Positions 39,832-48,865 of a DNA stretch of 64,000 bases are shown here, piece by piece (position 1 is the first letter of the stretch; every line of letters begins with the position of its first letter). The translations under genes were made by a program, and so were the position numbers. The DNA is taken from positions 124,001-188,000 of the forward strand of contig NZ_CAMPKE010000004.1 of assembly GCF_946887195.1 (NCBI RefSeq), read 5' to 3'. Below the pieces are notes generated by a model. The model did no database searches, was not told where the DNA came from, and saw nothing but the letters and a program-made list of their open reading frames with translations. The DNA is from an uncultured Halomonas sp. GTDB taxonomy: Bacteria; Pseudomonadota; Gammaproteobacteria; Pseudomonadales; Halomonadaceae.

Positions 39832-40757
39832 GACTCAAACTCCAGCGGGCAAATAGCGATCCATCTAGAGACCATGCTATTTGCCAAGCTGTATCTATCA
39901 GCGGAACTAAGTTCAGGAACTGCTTCCGCTATCCTTACACTGAGCTCAGATTTAACCTTCTCAAAAAGTTCGTTGGCTGTACCCTGCCATGTAATACATA
40001 ACTCCTCGACTTCGATTTCAAACTGAGAGAAGCAACGCTCTAGCTTGTAATAAACTTCTGCTGCATCTTGCTCAATTTTTTTCAGCATCGTGTCACCGTT
40101 GAGCCAATTGCTACCGGTACGTTCATTTAGCTTTTCGTGCTTTCGGCTATTTACAGCACCGTTTCCATCAATACAACGGAATGTGTTTTTTCTACTTATA
40201 TTAGCTTCGTAGTCAGTGAGCTGCTGAGGATCAGTGGGCTGCATCACTGTAAAATCAGGAGGTATGAAACTGATTTGGTTTCCTTTCAACACCTCTAAAT
40301 CCCGAAGTTCTGATGCGTAAAATCCTGCATCCTGCACAAGAACTTGAACATTGTCGTCCAATATCTCCAACCCCCAAGACTGGATTTCTTTTGCCTTAAT
40401 GGTCGCATGTCGAAGAAGATCGTTGCTGTTAATCTCAGGAGTTAAAAAAATCCACTTGGCAATTTTTTGATCGCCTAAGCGCTCTTTAATATGCGTCTCG
40501 TATTCTTTGAGCTTATTTAAATCAGTCGTGATCTTGTTACGTTGTTTTTCGTAGAGCTCTTTTTTGGTGTAATTTTTATCAGGGCAATAGCATTGAATAG
40601 CTACCCCAGTGTCTCTAATAATCCCCTCAATCCCAAAATCGCCAGGAGATGCAGGCATTTCTTGATAGTTGTCCTTGCCGTATTTGCGTTTGAATATAAG
40701 CTGGCACGCACTCTCCCAAGAGTCGCCATCAAATGTCCCATATTCAGTAACTAACAT
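39828..40757 (-). CDS. Restriction-endonuclease-like effector of the three-gene system
   Basis: The 309-residue protein has an N-terminal part (about 1-160) with the pattern of PD-(D/E)xK nucleases: WESACQLIFKRKYG, GDFGIEG (D40, E44) and IQCYCP (Q55-Y57). The usual catalytic Lys after Q is Tyr here, so activity is uncertain; lysines follow close by (DKNYTKK). The C-terminal part (about 190-309) is helical and may bind the ATPase. It is the first gene of the operon. An inverted repeat AGCATA/TATGCT lies 150 bases upstream (40907-40925). Confidence 0.65.
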   Translation of the reverse strand: MLVTEYGTFDGDSWESACQLIFKRKYGKDNYQEMPASPGDFGIEGIIRDTGVAIQCYCPDKNYTKKELYEKQRNKITTDLNKLKEYETHIKERLGDQKIAKWIFLTPEINSNDLLRHATIKAKEIQSWGLEILDDNVQVLVQDAGFYASELRDLEVLKGNQISFIPPDFTVMQPTDPQQLTDYEANISRKNTFRCIDGNGAVNSRKHEKLNERTGSNWLNGDTMLKKIEQDAAEVYYKLERCFSQFEIEVEELCITWQGTANELFEKVKSELSVRIAEAVPELSSADRYSLANSMVSRWIAICPLEFES

Positions 40758-41383
40758 TTATTCATCCACACCTGGTGATGTTAATTAATCCAACCTTTTT
40801 GAAACCAAGGGGCCAAAGAGGCTTAGGCTAAGTGGCCGTACTTAAACGCGCAGACTTAACAATATATCCACCCTTTTCTATCTAGTTTGTTGATTTGGGC
40901 AACCACAGCATAGCTCAATTATGCTAACAAAATTCGTGTGCTTGTTGGTTTTTTAATAATAAAAATTTATCCTTCTTAGATGAGCCGCGAAGGGGTGTGT
41001 ACAGCAGAATACCAAAGCTGATGGACCAAGAAGAACACCTTCCTACAGGACTCCACCCGTTTCATGGAGTGCAAGCCCTTGTGATTGAACGCCATGTAGC
41101 GGTGGCCACGTAGAACCGGACTTAACGTTTAACAACGACTTAACGGCAATGTGGAGCCATAGATTGAGCGTTTATACACTCACTCAGGACACGCTACCGC
41201 CCCTGCTGGCAGAATGGATGGTAATTGCACCATCCCTAGTGCGGCAGTCCCTGCGTACTTCTTGGTCACTAAGCCATCTTCTGTGGCTTTCTGCTTACCG
41301 TAACCAACCGTTACGCTGAGAGCAACGCCAACGAAAGCATGAGGTGGGAAGTGCCGCTTCTCTTGATCGGGGCCTGCAGCACG
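40758..41383. other. AT-rich gap between the three-gene system and katG
   Basis: About 630 bases hold no convincing gene. The left part is AT-rich and should contain the operon promoter and the inverted repeat at 40907-40925. The stretch 40985-41340 is more GC-rich and contains short broken reading runs that look like gene remnants, for example the minus-strand run near 41180-41410. No terminal repeats, integrase or transposase could be recognised. Confidence 0.4.
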
Positions 41384-41423
41384 GAAAAACCCCGAAGGTT
41401 GGATGCCCAACCTTCGGGGTTCA
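41384..41423 (-). terminator. Terminator of katG
   Basis: A 15-base-pair stem AACCCCGAAGGTTGG/CCAACCTTCGGGGTT with a 4-base loop has an A-run on its left side on the + strand, so a T-run follows on the minus strand. It lies 43 bases after the katG stop. Confidence 0.9.
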
Positions 41424-41465
41424 TTTCACCAGCGGGGGCCCGCGTTACCGCCACGTACCTGGAAC

Positions 41466-43664
41466 TCAGCGGTGCAGGTCGAAGCGGTCATTCTCCATGA
41501 CCTTGACCCATCCCTTGACGAAGCGGTCGATCATCTTCTCCTCGCCACCGTTTGCGGCGTACTCCTCCGCGATGGCGCGCAGCTGTGAGTTGGAGCCGTA
41601 GATGAGATCGACGCGAGTCGCGGTCCACTTCTTCTCGCCCGTGGCACGCTTCCGGCCTTCGAAACGTTCCTCGCTCTCGTCGACCGGCTCCCAGACGGTG
41701 CCCATGTCGACGAGATTGACGAAGAAGTCGTTGGTCAGTTGTCCGGGGCGATCGGTGAGGATTCCCTCATTGCTGTCACCGACGTTAATGCCCATGACCC
41801 GCATGCCGCCGAGCAGCGCCGTCATCTGCGGTACGCTGAGGTTGAGCATGAAGGCGCGGTCGATCATCAGGTGCTCGGTCGGGATGGATGTGGTCTGCGT
41901 TTGCATGTAATTGCGGAATGCATCGTGCTTCGGCTCGAGGTGGGCTTGCGTGTCTACCTCGGTCATCTCCTGGGTCGCGTCGGTGCGGCCTGGGGTGAAC
42001 GGCACTGTGACGTTGTGCCCGGCGGCCTTCGCCGCCATTTCGACCCCGACGCCGCCGCCCACCACGATCATGTCCGCAAGCGAAATGTTTGCCTCGGAGG
42101 CGTTCTTGATCTGCTCGAGCCGGTCGATTACCGCCGCCACACCGGAGCGTACGTTGATGTCCCAGCCGACCTGCGGTTCCAGGCGAATGCGCGCGCCGTT
42201 GGCGCCGCCACGATGGTCGGTCTGGCGGTAGGTGCAGGCCGAGGCCCAGGCAGTGCCCACCAGTTGCTTGGCGGTAAGGCCGGAGTCGGCGATCTGCTGC
42301 TTGAGCGTGGCGATCTGCCCATCGCTGACCAGCGGCCCCTGGTGCTCGGGCACCGGATCCTGCCAGACGAGAACCTCGCCGGGCACCTGCGGGCCGAGGT
42401 AGCGGGCGCGTGGGCCCATGTCGCGATGCAACAGCTTGTACCACGCACGGGCGAACTCGTCGGCGAGCACGTCCGGGTTCTCATGGAACTCCTTGGCGAT
42501 TCTGAGGTAAGCGGGGTCGGTGATCATCGCCATGTCGGCGGCGGTCATCACTGGTGGGTTCTTCTTGCCTTCGACGTGGGCGTCGGGCACCCAGAACCCT
42601 TCCTTGACCTCGACCGGCTCCCATTGATTGGCGCCCGCCGGCGACTTCTTGACCTCCCACTGGTGGGCAAAGATGGTATTGAGGTAGGAGTTGTCCCATT
42701 GGGTCGGCGTCGGGGTCCAGGCACCCTCGAGCCCCGAAGTCACCGTGTACTCACCGAGGCCGGTCTCGTGCTTGTTGGCCCAGCCGATCCCCTGCTCGTG
42801 AATCTTCGCGCCTTCGGGCGCCTCGCCGACAGCGTCCGCTGGCCCGTTGCCGTGCATCTTGCCGAAGGTGTGGCCGCCAACGGTCAGGGCGGCGGTCTCG
42901 CGATCGTTCATCCCCATGCGCGCGAAGGTTTCGCGTACATCCTGCGCGGATTTCATCGCATCGGGAACGCCGTTGGGGCCTTCGGGGTTGACGTAGATCA
43001 GCCCCATCTGCACGGCGGCGAGCGGATTGTCCAGTACGCGGTTGCTGTCCTCGAAGCTGCCGGTATAACGCTCGTCCTGGGTCGCGAGCCACTCGGTCTC
43101 GGGGCCCCAGTAGATGTCATCTTCGGGCGCCCAGATATCGGCGCGGCCGAACCCGAAACCGAAGGTGCGAAACCCCATCGTTTCGAGCGCACGGTTGCCG
43201 GCGAAGACCAGCAGGTCGGCCCAGGAGATCTTCTCGCCGTACTTCTTCTTGATCGGCCAGAGCAGCCGGCGCGCCTTGTCCAGGTTGCCGTTGTCGGGCC
43301 AGCTGTTGAGCGGCGCGAAGCGCTGCGCGCCAGTACCGCCGCCACCACGGCCGTCGACCGCGCGGTAGGTCCCGGCCGCGTGCCACGACATGCGGATGAA
43401 GAACGGCCCGTAGTGGCCCCAATCGGCGGGCCACCACTCCTGCGAGTCGGTCATCAACGCGTCGACATCGGCGCTCAGCTCATCGACATCGAGCTGAGAG
43501 AACGCCTCGGCATAGCTGAAATCGGCACCGAACGGGCTGGCGTCGGGGTGCTTCTGGTGCAGAATGTGGAGGGTGAGCTGGTCGGGCCACCAGTGCTCGT
43601 TGCCCTGCAGACGGGACGTGGTACGTGCGGCCCACTCCGGGCGTGCAGACTTTTGATCGGACAT
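41466..43664 (-). CDS. katG: Catalase-peroxidase
   Basis: KatG removes hydrogen peroxide with a haem cofactor and defends against oxidative stress. The 732-residue protein has the distal-site motif [11 protein letters not shown], the proximal ligand region [14 protein letters not shown], and the W-Y-M cross-link residues (the W above, Y in [13 protein letters not shown] in [11 protein letters not shown]). A C-terminal inactive peroxidase domain completes the two-domain layout. GAGGAGA precedes the ATG. A strong terminator follows, and nested palindromes lie upstream. Confidence 0.98.
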   Translation of the reverse strand: MSDQKSARPEWAARTTSRLQGNEHWWPDQLTLHILHQKHPDASPFGADFSYAEAFSQLDVDELSADVDALMTDSQEWWPADWGHYGPFFIRMSWHAAGTYRAVDGRGGGGTGAQRFAPLNSWPDNGNLDKARRLLWPIKKKYGEKISWADLLVFAGNRALETMGFRTFGFGFGRADIWAPEDDIYWGPETEWLATQDERYTGSFEDSNRVLDNPLAAVQMGLIYVNPEGPNGVPDAMKSAQDVRETFARMGMNDRETAALTVGGHTFGKMHGNGPADAVGEAPEGAKIHEQGIGWANKHETGLGEYTVTSGLEGAWTPTPTQWDNSYLNTIFAHQWEVKKSPAGANQWEPVEVKEGFWVPDAHVEGKKNPPVMTAADMAMITDPAYLRIAKEFHENPDVLADEFARAWYKLLHRDMGPRARYLGPQVPGEVLVWQDPVPEHQGPLVSDGQIATLKQQIADSGLTAKQLVGTAWASACTYRQTDHRGGANGARIRLEPQVGWDINVRSGVAAVIDRLEQIKNASEANISLADMIVVGGGVGVEMAAKAAGHNVTVPFTPGRTDATQEMTEVDTQAHLEPKHDAFRNYMQTQTTSIPTEHLMIDRAFMLNLSVPQMTALLGGMRVMGINVGDSNEGILTDRPGQLTNDFFVNLVDMGTVWEPVDESEERFEGRKRATGEKKWTATRVDLIYGSNSQLRAIAEEYAANGGEEKMIDRFVKGWVKVMENDRFDLHR

Positions 43665-43738
43665 TGTATTTATCTCCTCGACAAGATTGTGGCCTACAGG
43701 GCATTCGAGCCAACAACTCCGGACCGCCTAGGTTTCTC

Positions 43739-43803
43739 GAATTCTTCAATATGAAAGAAGGATCAAGTGATCCCATAAACCCTCAGCATTCATTGAAGAA
43801 TTC
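43739..43803. repeat. Nested perfect inverted repeats upstream of katG
   Basis: GAATTCTTCAAT (43739-43750) and ATTGAAGAATTC (43792-43803) form a perfect 12-base inverted repeat. Inside lies a second perfect one, GGATCA-AG-TGATCC (43760-43773). The gap 43665-43979 has no gene. The structure starts 75 bases upstream of katG and could be an operator region or a small mobile-element footprint. Confidence 0.6.
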
Positions 43804-43979
43804 AACCGCTAAACCGTCAAGAAAGGAGAAGCTTTAGTCGCGATAGGGACAGCCTATAGAAGCGGTCGGCCAGCGCGCTGACCGTCAGCAAGGTGAGGGA
43901 TATTGAAAAGACCGGCAGCGGGAAACGACCTACATCGGTAACGAGCGCGGCTGGATCGCCTGAAGTATCCAGTGGCCTT

Positions 43980-44516
43980 TTAATCCGCCGCCTGAGGCGC
44001 ACTGAGGCTCTTACTGTAGTAGCCCGACTGATCGAAGCAGCAGACACGCCGCTTGCCCGAGGCGAGCATGTCGCAGGCATTATCCACGCGACGTTGGCGG
44101 GTCTTGGTCTGCTTCGCGGATTCGATCCAGTGGATCCAGTCCAGACGTGCGATGGTCGTTGTGTCCACCCAAACGGCTTTAGCCGCTGGAGTTGCAGCGA
44201 GGGCCTGCTGTAAATCATCCGGCAACTGCGGTTCCGGTTCTGGCTCCGTTGAAGAAATTTGAACGGTAACGATATCGCCAATAACCGCACCGGCAGCTTT
44301 ACGCAGCTCTTCATTCACCTTGAGCCAATGGCTAAGCTGGCCATCCGGTTCAAGCGTGGCCTGGAAAGGATAACCGTTGAGAGTGCCCGTCACCGTGGTT
44401 CTGCCACGCCTGGGCAACTGGTCACTTGCCGTTTTGGGCAGAACGAGAAAAGCCCAGGAATCATCGTCACCGGACTTCGCCGGGCGCAACAGCCTCGTTT
44501 CGAAGGTAGACGCCAT
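43980..44516 (-). CDS. DUF1905 and YdeI/OmpD-associated domain protein
   Basis: The 178-residue protein has an N-terminal DUF1905-type beta domain (about 5-100, TVTGTLNGYPFQATLEPDG and GDIVTVQI). A C-terminal YdeI/OmdA domain (about 110-175) follows, with LPDDLQQALAATPAAKA, W-I-E-S-A-K and TRQRRV. Members are linked to resistance to antimicrobial peptides or bacteriocins, but the mechanism is unclear. The ATG at 44516 gives the usual domain start; the longer frame adds unrelated residues. Confidence 0.8.
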   Translation of the reverse strand: MASTFETRLLRPAKSGDDDSWAFLVLPKTASDQLPRRGRTTVTGTLNGYPFQATLEPDGQLSHWLKVNEELRKAAGAVIGDIVTVQISSTEPEPEPQLPDDLQQALAATPAAKAVWVDTTTIARLDWIHWIESAKQTKTRQRRVDNACDMLASGKRRVCCFDQSGYYSKSLSAPQAAD

Positions 44517-44559
44517 GCCCGCTCTTGCCTCCCGAATTCGATACCCAAGGAATCGCCGA

Positions 44560-46746
44560 TTACATCCCCGCCCTCGCCGCCCGCGCGGCATGCAGCTTCT
44601 TGTAGCTCTCGATCAGCCGCTGGTGCCTGTCGATGCCCTCCAGCTTCATGCTGGTTGGCGTCAGGCCGTGGAAACGCACCTCGCCGGTCACCGAGCCGAC
44701 CACGGCGTCCATGGTCGCCTCATTGAACATGCGCTTCAGATTGTAAAGGTAGTCGTCCAGCGCCAGTTCGTCATCGAGGGTGATTTCCAGCACCGCCTGC
44801 ATCGCCTGATAAAACAACCCGCGCGCGACGGTGTTGTCGTTGAACTGCAGGAACGTCTCGACCCGCTCCAGCGCTTCTTCGTGCTGCCCAAGTGCCAGGT
44901 CGATCAGCAGCTTCAACTCGAGGATAGTGAGCTCGGACCACACGGTGTTATCGTCGAATTCGATACCGATCAGCGTGACGATCTTCATCTGCTCGTCGAG
45001 TTCGCTCTGCTCCAGGCGCTCAAGTAGGTCGGCCAGTTGCGCAGCGTCCAGGGAATGTAGGTTGAGGATGTCCTCGCGGAAGGCCAGCGCCATGTTGGTG
45101 TTGTCCCAGACCAGGTCCTCGACGGGATACACCTCGGAATAGCCAGGCACCAGGATGCGACACACCGGCGCGCCCAGGTCTTCATGGATGGCCATGTAGG
45201 CTTCCAGCCCCTCGTCCGCGAGGATCTGGAACAGGCGGGCCGCTTCTTCCTCGTTGGTGCCCGAGAAATCCCACTCGCAGAAGTCGATATCGGAACGGGA
45301 ACTGAAGAAGCGCCAGGAAATCACCCCGGACGAATCGATGAAGTGCTCGACGTAGTTGTTCGGCTCGGCCACCGCCTGGGAGTTGAAGGTGGGCGGCGGC
45401 AGGTCGTGCAGGCCTTCGAAGCTGCGCCCTTGCAGCAGTTCGGTGAGGCTGCGCTCCAGCGCCACCTCGAAGCTGGGGTGCGCGCCGAACGATGCGAACA
45501 CGCCGCCGGTTTTCGGGTTCATCAACGTGACGCACATGACCGGGAACTGCCCGCCGAGGGAGGCGTCCTTGACCAGCACCGGGAAGCCCTGCGCCTCCAG
45601 CGCCTCGATGCCTTCGAGAATACTGGGGTATTTCGCCAGCACCGCCTCGGGCACGTCGGGCAGCGCGATCTCTTCCTCGATGATCTGCTTCTTCACCGCC
45701 CGCTCGAATATCTCCGACAGGCATTGCACCTGCGCCTCGGCCAGGGTGTTGCCGGCGCTCATGCCGTTGCTGAGGTAGAGGTTCTCGATCAGATTGGAGG
45801 GGAAGTAGACCGTCTCGCCGTCCGACTGACGCACGAAAGGCAAGGCAACGATGCCGCGCTCCACCTTGCCGGAGTTGGTGTCGATCAGGTGCGAGCCGCG
45901 CAGTTCACCGTCCGGATTAAAAATCGCCCGGCAATGGTCATCCAGAATGCCTTTCGGCAGTTCGTCGTTCGGCCCCGGCTGGAACCATTCTTCGTTCGGG
46001 TAGTGAACGAAGGCGCTGCCCGCGATCTCCTCGCCGAAGAACTGATCGTTGTAGAAGAAGTTGCAGCTCAGGCGCTCGATGAACTCGCCCAGCGCCGAAC
46101 ACAGCGCGGCTTCCTTGGTGGCGCCCTTGCCGTTGGTGAAGCACATGTTCGATGCAGCATCGCGAATGTGCAGCGACCACACGTGCGGCACGATGTTGCG
46201 CCACGAGGCGATCTCGATCTTCATGCCGAGGGCCTCGAGGATGCCGGTCATATTGGCGATGGTCCGCTCCAGCGGTAGATCCTTGCCCTCGATCCAGGTG
46301 TTCTCGCCTTCAACGGTGCCGCCCATCAACAGCGCCTGGGCATCCTCATCGATGTTATCGACCACCTCGATCTGGAATTCCGGATTGTTCTGGATCACCC
46401 GCTTGACCGAGCAGCGCTCGATGGAGCGCAGGATGCCGGTGCGATCCTTGTCGGACAGATCGTTCGGCAGCTCGATCTGAATGCGGAATATCTGGTTGTA
46501 GCGGTTCTCCGGGTCGACGATATTGTTCTGCGACAACCGGATGTTCTCGGTGGGGATGTCCCGCGCGTTGCAGTACACCCGCACGAAGTAGGCGGCACAC
46601 AGCGCCGACGAGGCCAGGAAGTAGTCGAACGGCCCCGGCGCAGAGCCATCGCCTTTGTAGCGGATCGGCTGATCGGTAACGACGGTGAAATCGTCGAATT
46701 TCGCTTCCTGACGCAGATTTTCGAGGTAATTGACCTTGATTTCCAT
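44560..46746 (-). CDS. OsmC-YcaO fusion protein
   Basis: The 728-residue protein joins an OsmC-like domain (about 1-140, including F-D-Y-F-L-A-S-S-A-L-C-A-A-Y, a cysteine-bearing helix) to a YcaO domain (about 150-580) with the ATP-binding motifs GEFIERLSC and LSEIFERAVKK, plus a helical tail (about 600-728). YcaO proteins activate amide carbonyls with ATP; E. coli YcaO is linked to ribosomal protein S12 methylthiolation. OsmC proteins reduce peroxides. The fusion is known in databases of proteobacteria but its reaction is unclear. No precursor-peptide gene was seen nearby. Confidence 0.88.
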   Translation of the reverse strand: MEIKVNYLENLRQEAKFDDFTVVTDQPIRYKGDGSAPGPFDYFLASSALCAAYFVRVYCNARDIPTENIRLSQNNIVDPENRYNQIFRIQIELPNDLSDKDRTGILRSIERCSVKRVIQNNPEFQIEVVDNIDEDAQALLMGGTVEGENTWIEGKDLPLERTIANMTGILEALGMKIEIASWRNIVPHVWSLHIRDAASNMCFTNGKGATKEAALCSALGEFIERLSCNFFYNDQFFGEEIAGSAFVHYPNEEWFQPGPNDELPKGILDDHCRAIFNPDGELRGSHLIDTNSGKVERGIVALPFVRQSDGETVYFPSNLIENLYLSNGMSAGNTLAEAQVQCLSEIFERAVKKQIIEEEIALPDVPEAVLAKYPSILEGIEALEAQGFPVLVKDASLGGQFPVMCVTLMNPKTGGVFASFGAHPSFEVALERSLTELLQGRSFEGLHDLPPPTFNSQAVAEPNNYVEHFIDSSGVISWRFFSSRSDIDFCEWDFSGTNEEEAARLFQILADEGLEAYMAIHEDLGAPVCRILVPGYSEVYPVEDLVWDNTNMALAFREDILNLHSLDAAQLADLLERLEQSELDEQMKIVTLIGIEFDDNTVWSELTILELKLLIDLALGQHEEALERVETFLQFNDNTVARGLFYQAMQAVLEITLDDELALDDYLYNLKRMFNEATMDAVVGSVTGEVRFHGLTPTSMKLEGIDRHQRLIESYKKLHAARAARAGM

Positions 46747-46919
46747 GGAGACGGGCCGGGTTGGTGGCTTTCGGCTGGCTATGACGCGCCATTATCCCGA
46801 TTTTGGTGGGCTGCGTCTTGGGTGGGGGCGAGAAATCGCCAGTTGGGCCAAGCATGTGAGAACCAGGCCAAGAACTCACAAGCTCATGGTAATGAAAGGG
46901 TATCGAGGTAGCGCCTGGT

Positions 46920-47222
46920 TTAGCTGTTCTCCAGCATGTATGCACGAAGCTTCCGCTCCACCCTCATAACATAGAGAATAAGTACGCGGCTCTCCTCTTC
47001 ACGGTAAAATATGCGGCAAGGTGGCACTACCACTTCCCTGTAGATGGAATGAGGTAGTTCGGGTGGAATCCGTCCCGACTGCGGAAAATCTTCCAAGCGC
47101 TCGGTTTTGTTGAAAACTTCCTCCACCAGATGGCCTGCCGCCGCAGGATTATCTAGAGCAATGTATTCAGCGATAGCGTCCAATTCCTGAAGGGCTGGCT
47201 CCGTCCAGATTACTTCAGCCAT
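46920..47222 (-). CDS. RelE/ParE-family toxin
   Basis: The 100-residue protein has the ParE/RelE fold pattern: an N-terminal VIWTEPALQELDAIAEYI helix hairpin, FPQSGRIPPEL, and the C-terminal R-I-F-Y-R-x-E and Y-V-M-R strands. Toxins of this family inhibit gyrase (ParE) or cleave mRNA (RelE); which applies here is not clear, though the helix hairpin favours ParE. Its start overlaps the antitoxin gene by 13 bases, as usual for such pairs. Confidence 0.88.
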   Translation of the reverse strand: MAEVIWTEPALQELDAIAEYIALDNPAAAGHLVEEVFNKTERLEDFPQSGRIPPELPHSIYREVVVPPCRIFYREEESRVLILYVMRVERKLRAYMLENS

Positions 47223-47467
47223 TTACTCATTTTCTCCCTGGCCTCACTTTGGCTGTACGTTCTTCCTTCAAGTACAGCACGCTCTCCCCGTGAGAGCCCC
47301 TCAAGCAGCTCAAGTCGGCGCCGCATAAACTCGTAATCCCCTACATCGACAAGGTATGCGGATGGCTGACCATGTTCCGTGATCAGCACCGGTTCCTTTG
47401 ACACATGCAGGTCCGCCAAAATCTTCGTAGCTTGGCGCTTGAGGTTGGTAACAAGCTCGACTTTCAT
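47210..47467 (-). CDS. Phd/YefM-family antitoxin
   Basis: The 85-residue protein has the Phd/YefM N-terminal DNA-binding part (LVTNLKRQATKILADLH, PVLITEHGQPSAYLVDVGDYE) and a C-terminal charged helix that would wrap the toxin. It is the first gene of the pair and lies 24 bases after a perfect 20-base palindrome, its likely autoregulatory operator. Confidence 0.88.
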   Translation of the reverse strand: MKVELVTNLKRQATKILADLHVSKEPVLITEHGQPSAYLVDVGDYEFMRRRLELLEGLSRGERAVLEGRTYSQSEAREKMSKWLK

Positions 47468-47491
47468 AGGCTCACCCTGAGTCAGTCCAAC

Positions 47492-47511
47492 AGTGATACT
47501 ATAGTATCACT
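47492..47511. promoter_or_regulatory. Palindromic operator of the toxin-antitoxin pair
   Basis: AGTGATACTATAGTATCACT is a perfect 20-base palindrome 24 bases before the antitoxin start, overlapping TATAGT and similar -10-like sequence. Autorepression by the antitoxin or its complex is expected for this family. Confidence 0.8.
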
Positions 47512-47645
47512 TCTCGGGGAGGCAATCGCAGTTAACGGCTAAGCTAATGGGCCTTAGCCCATCCCAGCGAACATGGACGCCAACGGAGTACAGCGTCGTT
47601 GGCGTCCCGTTGACCGCCCTGTTAGGGCCTCGAGCCGGGATAGGT

Positions 47646-48308
47646 CTACTGGGCAATTTGTGCTTCAGCCGACGTCAACGTCCAGGTTCGGGTGCAGTTA
47701 CGCCCTGCCGTTTTAGCCGCGTAAAGCGCCTCATCAGCACGGGCAATCAGACAGTCGAGACTGGTGTCGGTATCCAGGTTGATACTGATGCCGATGCTAA
47801 CGCTGCACTCAGGTGGCAGAGAAGCAATGGTTTCGGGCAGCCGATCATGGATGGTATCGGCCAAGAGTCGCGCGCCTTTCTGAGTCGTGTCCGGTACCAG
47901 CATAAGGAACTCTTCTCCGCCGAGTCGGGCGCAGATGCCATGCTCCGGTGCCATCTCCAGGAGCAGCTTGGCGAACAAGGTCAGCACTTCGTCGCCCATA
48001 CGATGACCGTAGCGATCATTGATGCTCTTGAACCAGTCGAGATCGAGCATAAGGGCGGCAAGGGGACGCCCCGTGTTCATGGCCTGGGCATGCAACACGG
48101 AGCCACGCTCGAAGAGTGCCCGTCTGTTGTATAGCCCCGTTAAATCGTCATGCTGCGAGGCGTACTGGTAGTAGCGCTCGGTACGGGCACGAACCATGAG
48201 CAGCATGCTGAACGACAGGCCGAGAATGAACAGGATGTGCTCGAATACGGTCACCCCCATGTCCGCTCTCGCAGGCCACATGCTCCCGGTCGCGGGGAGT
48301 GGCATCAT
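47646..48308 (-). CDS. GGDEF diguanylate cyclase half of a split gene
   Basis: The 220-residue protein has one N-terminal transmembrane helix (about 18-38) and a GGDEF domain with DDLTGLYNRRAL and the active-site RLGGEEF, so it should make cyclic di-GMP. Its ATG overlaps the TGA of the upstream gene. The two protein halves read as one typical seven-helix sensor-GGDEF protein if one base were added at the junction. It may be a frameshifted gene kept active by coupled re-initiation. Confidence 0.82.
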   Translation of the reverse strand: MMPLPATGSMWPARADMGVTVFEHILFILGLSFSMLLMVRARTERYYQYASQHDDLTGLYNRRALFERGSVLHAQAMNTGRPLAALMLDLDWFKSINDRYGHRMGDEVLTLFAKLLLEMAPEHGICARLGGEEFLMLVPDTTQKGARLLADTIHDRLPETIASLPPECSVSIGISINLDTDTSLDCLIARADEALYAAKTAGRNCTRTWTLTSAEAQIAQ

Positions 48309-48865
48309 GCGATAGGTGTAAACAGCGAATGGAAGACGAGAAAAAACATGGTCGGCAAAATGCCTAGAACGTCTTGCCGCCAGCTAGGCCACAGGTCACG
48401 AACACTCGCCAGCATATAGCCGAGCATCACTACCGAGAAGGCGGCCACACGCAGATTGAGCGAATCTATGAATGAGGGCCACAAGCAAAGCCCCATCCAG
48501 ACGACCGATCCAGCGGGAACGAGTAACCACGGTACCCTCTTACCGGTAAAGGTACGCAACCCGGCCCAGATGAATCCGTAGGCCAGTAGCATCGCAACAT
48601 TCGTTACCCAGATAGTCACTGTTTGTGCGTAAGGGAGTGAATGCGCGCTGTTGAGAATTAGCCCGACACCGCCTTCAATGAACCATCCGATTGATGCATA
48701 GAGCAACGTCTTACTTCTATTGCCGTAGAGGGCGGCCATCAGCGTTAATGCCGCCGTAATGGCACTAATGGAAAATGCCAGGATGAGCAGAGTGTCTGCG
48801 TCGAGATTAAACATTACTATCAATGTGGCCAGCATTACCTCGTTCAGTGCATTGTTTTCAATCAC
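48305..48865 (-). CDS. Membrane sensor half of the split diguanylate cyclase
   Basis: The 186-residue protein is almost all transmembrane helices (about six) and ends in FHSLFTPIA, just where the next gene continues with another helix and a GGDEF domain. The start is a GTG at 48865 with a purine-rich site before it. Alone it has no output domain. Its ligand is unknown. Confidence 0.7.
   Translation of the reverse strand: MIENNALNEVMLATLIVMFNLDADTLLILAFSISAITAALTLMAALYGNRSKTLLYASIGWFIEGGVGLILNSAHSLPYAQTVTIWVTNVAMLLAYGFIWAGLRTFTGKRVPWLLVPAGSVVWMGLCLWPSFIDSLNLRVAAFSVVMLGYMLASVRDLWPSWRQDVLGILPTMFFLVFHSLFTPIA

Noticed and set aside
41180..41410. Minus-strand frame of 76 codons next to the katG terminator
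   Set aside because: It starts inside the terminator stem and has no recognisable domain; perhaps a remnant, not listed as a gene.
37110..41465. CRISPR array, integrase or insertion sequence in the AT-rich insertion
   Set aside because: No regularly spaced repeats, transposase or integrase frame, or flanking direct repeats could be found.
41739..43754. Long + strand open frame of 671 codons opposite katG
   Set aside because: It is the mirror of katG in GC-rich DNA; it has no recognisable domain, no ribosome site, and katG is certain.
43817..44314. Minus-strand frame of 165 codons overlapping the YdeI-type gene
   Set aside because: It is an alternative frame of the DUF1905/YdeI gene, whose domains are clear in the other frame.
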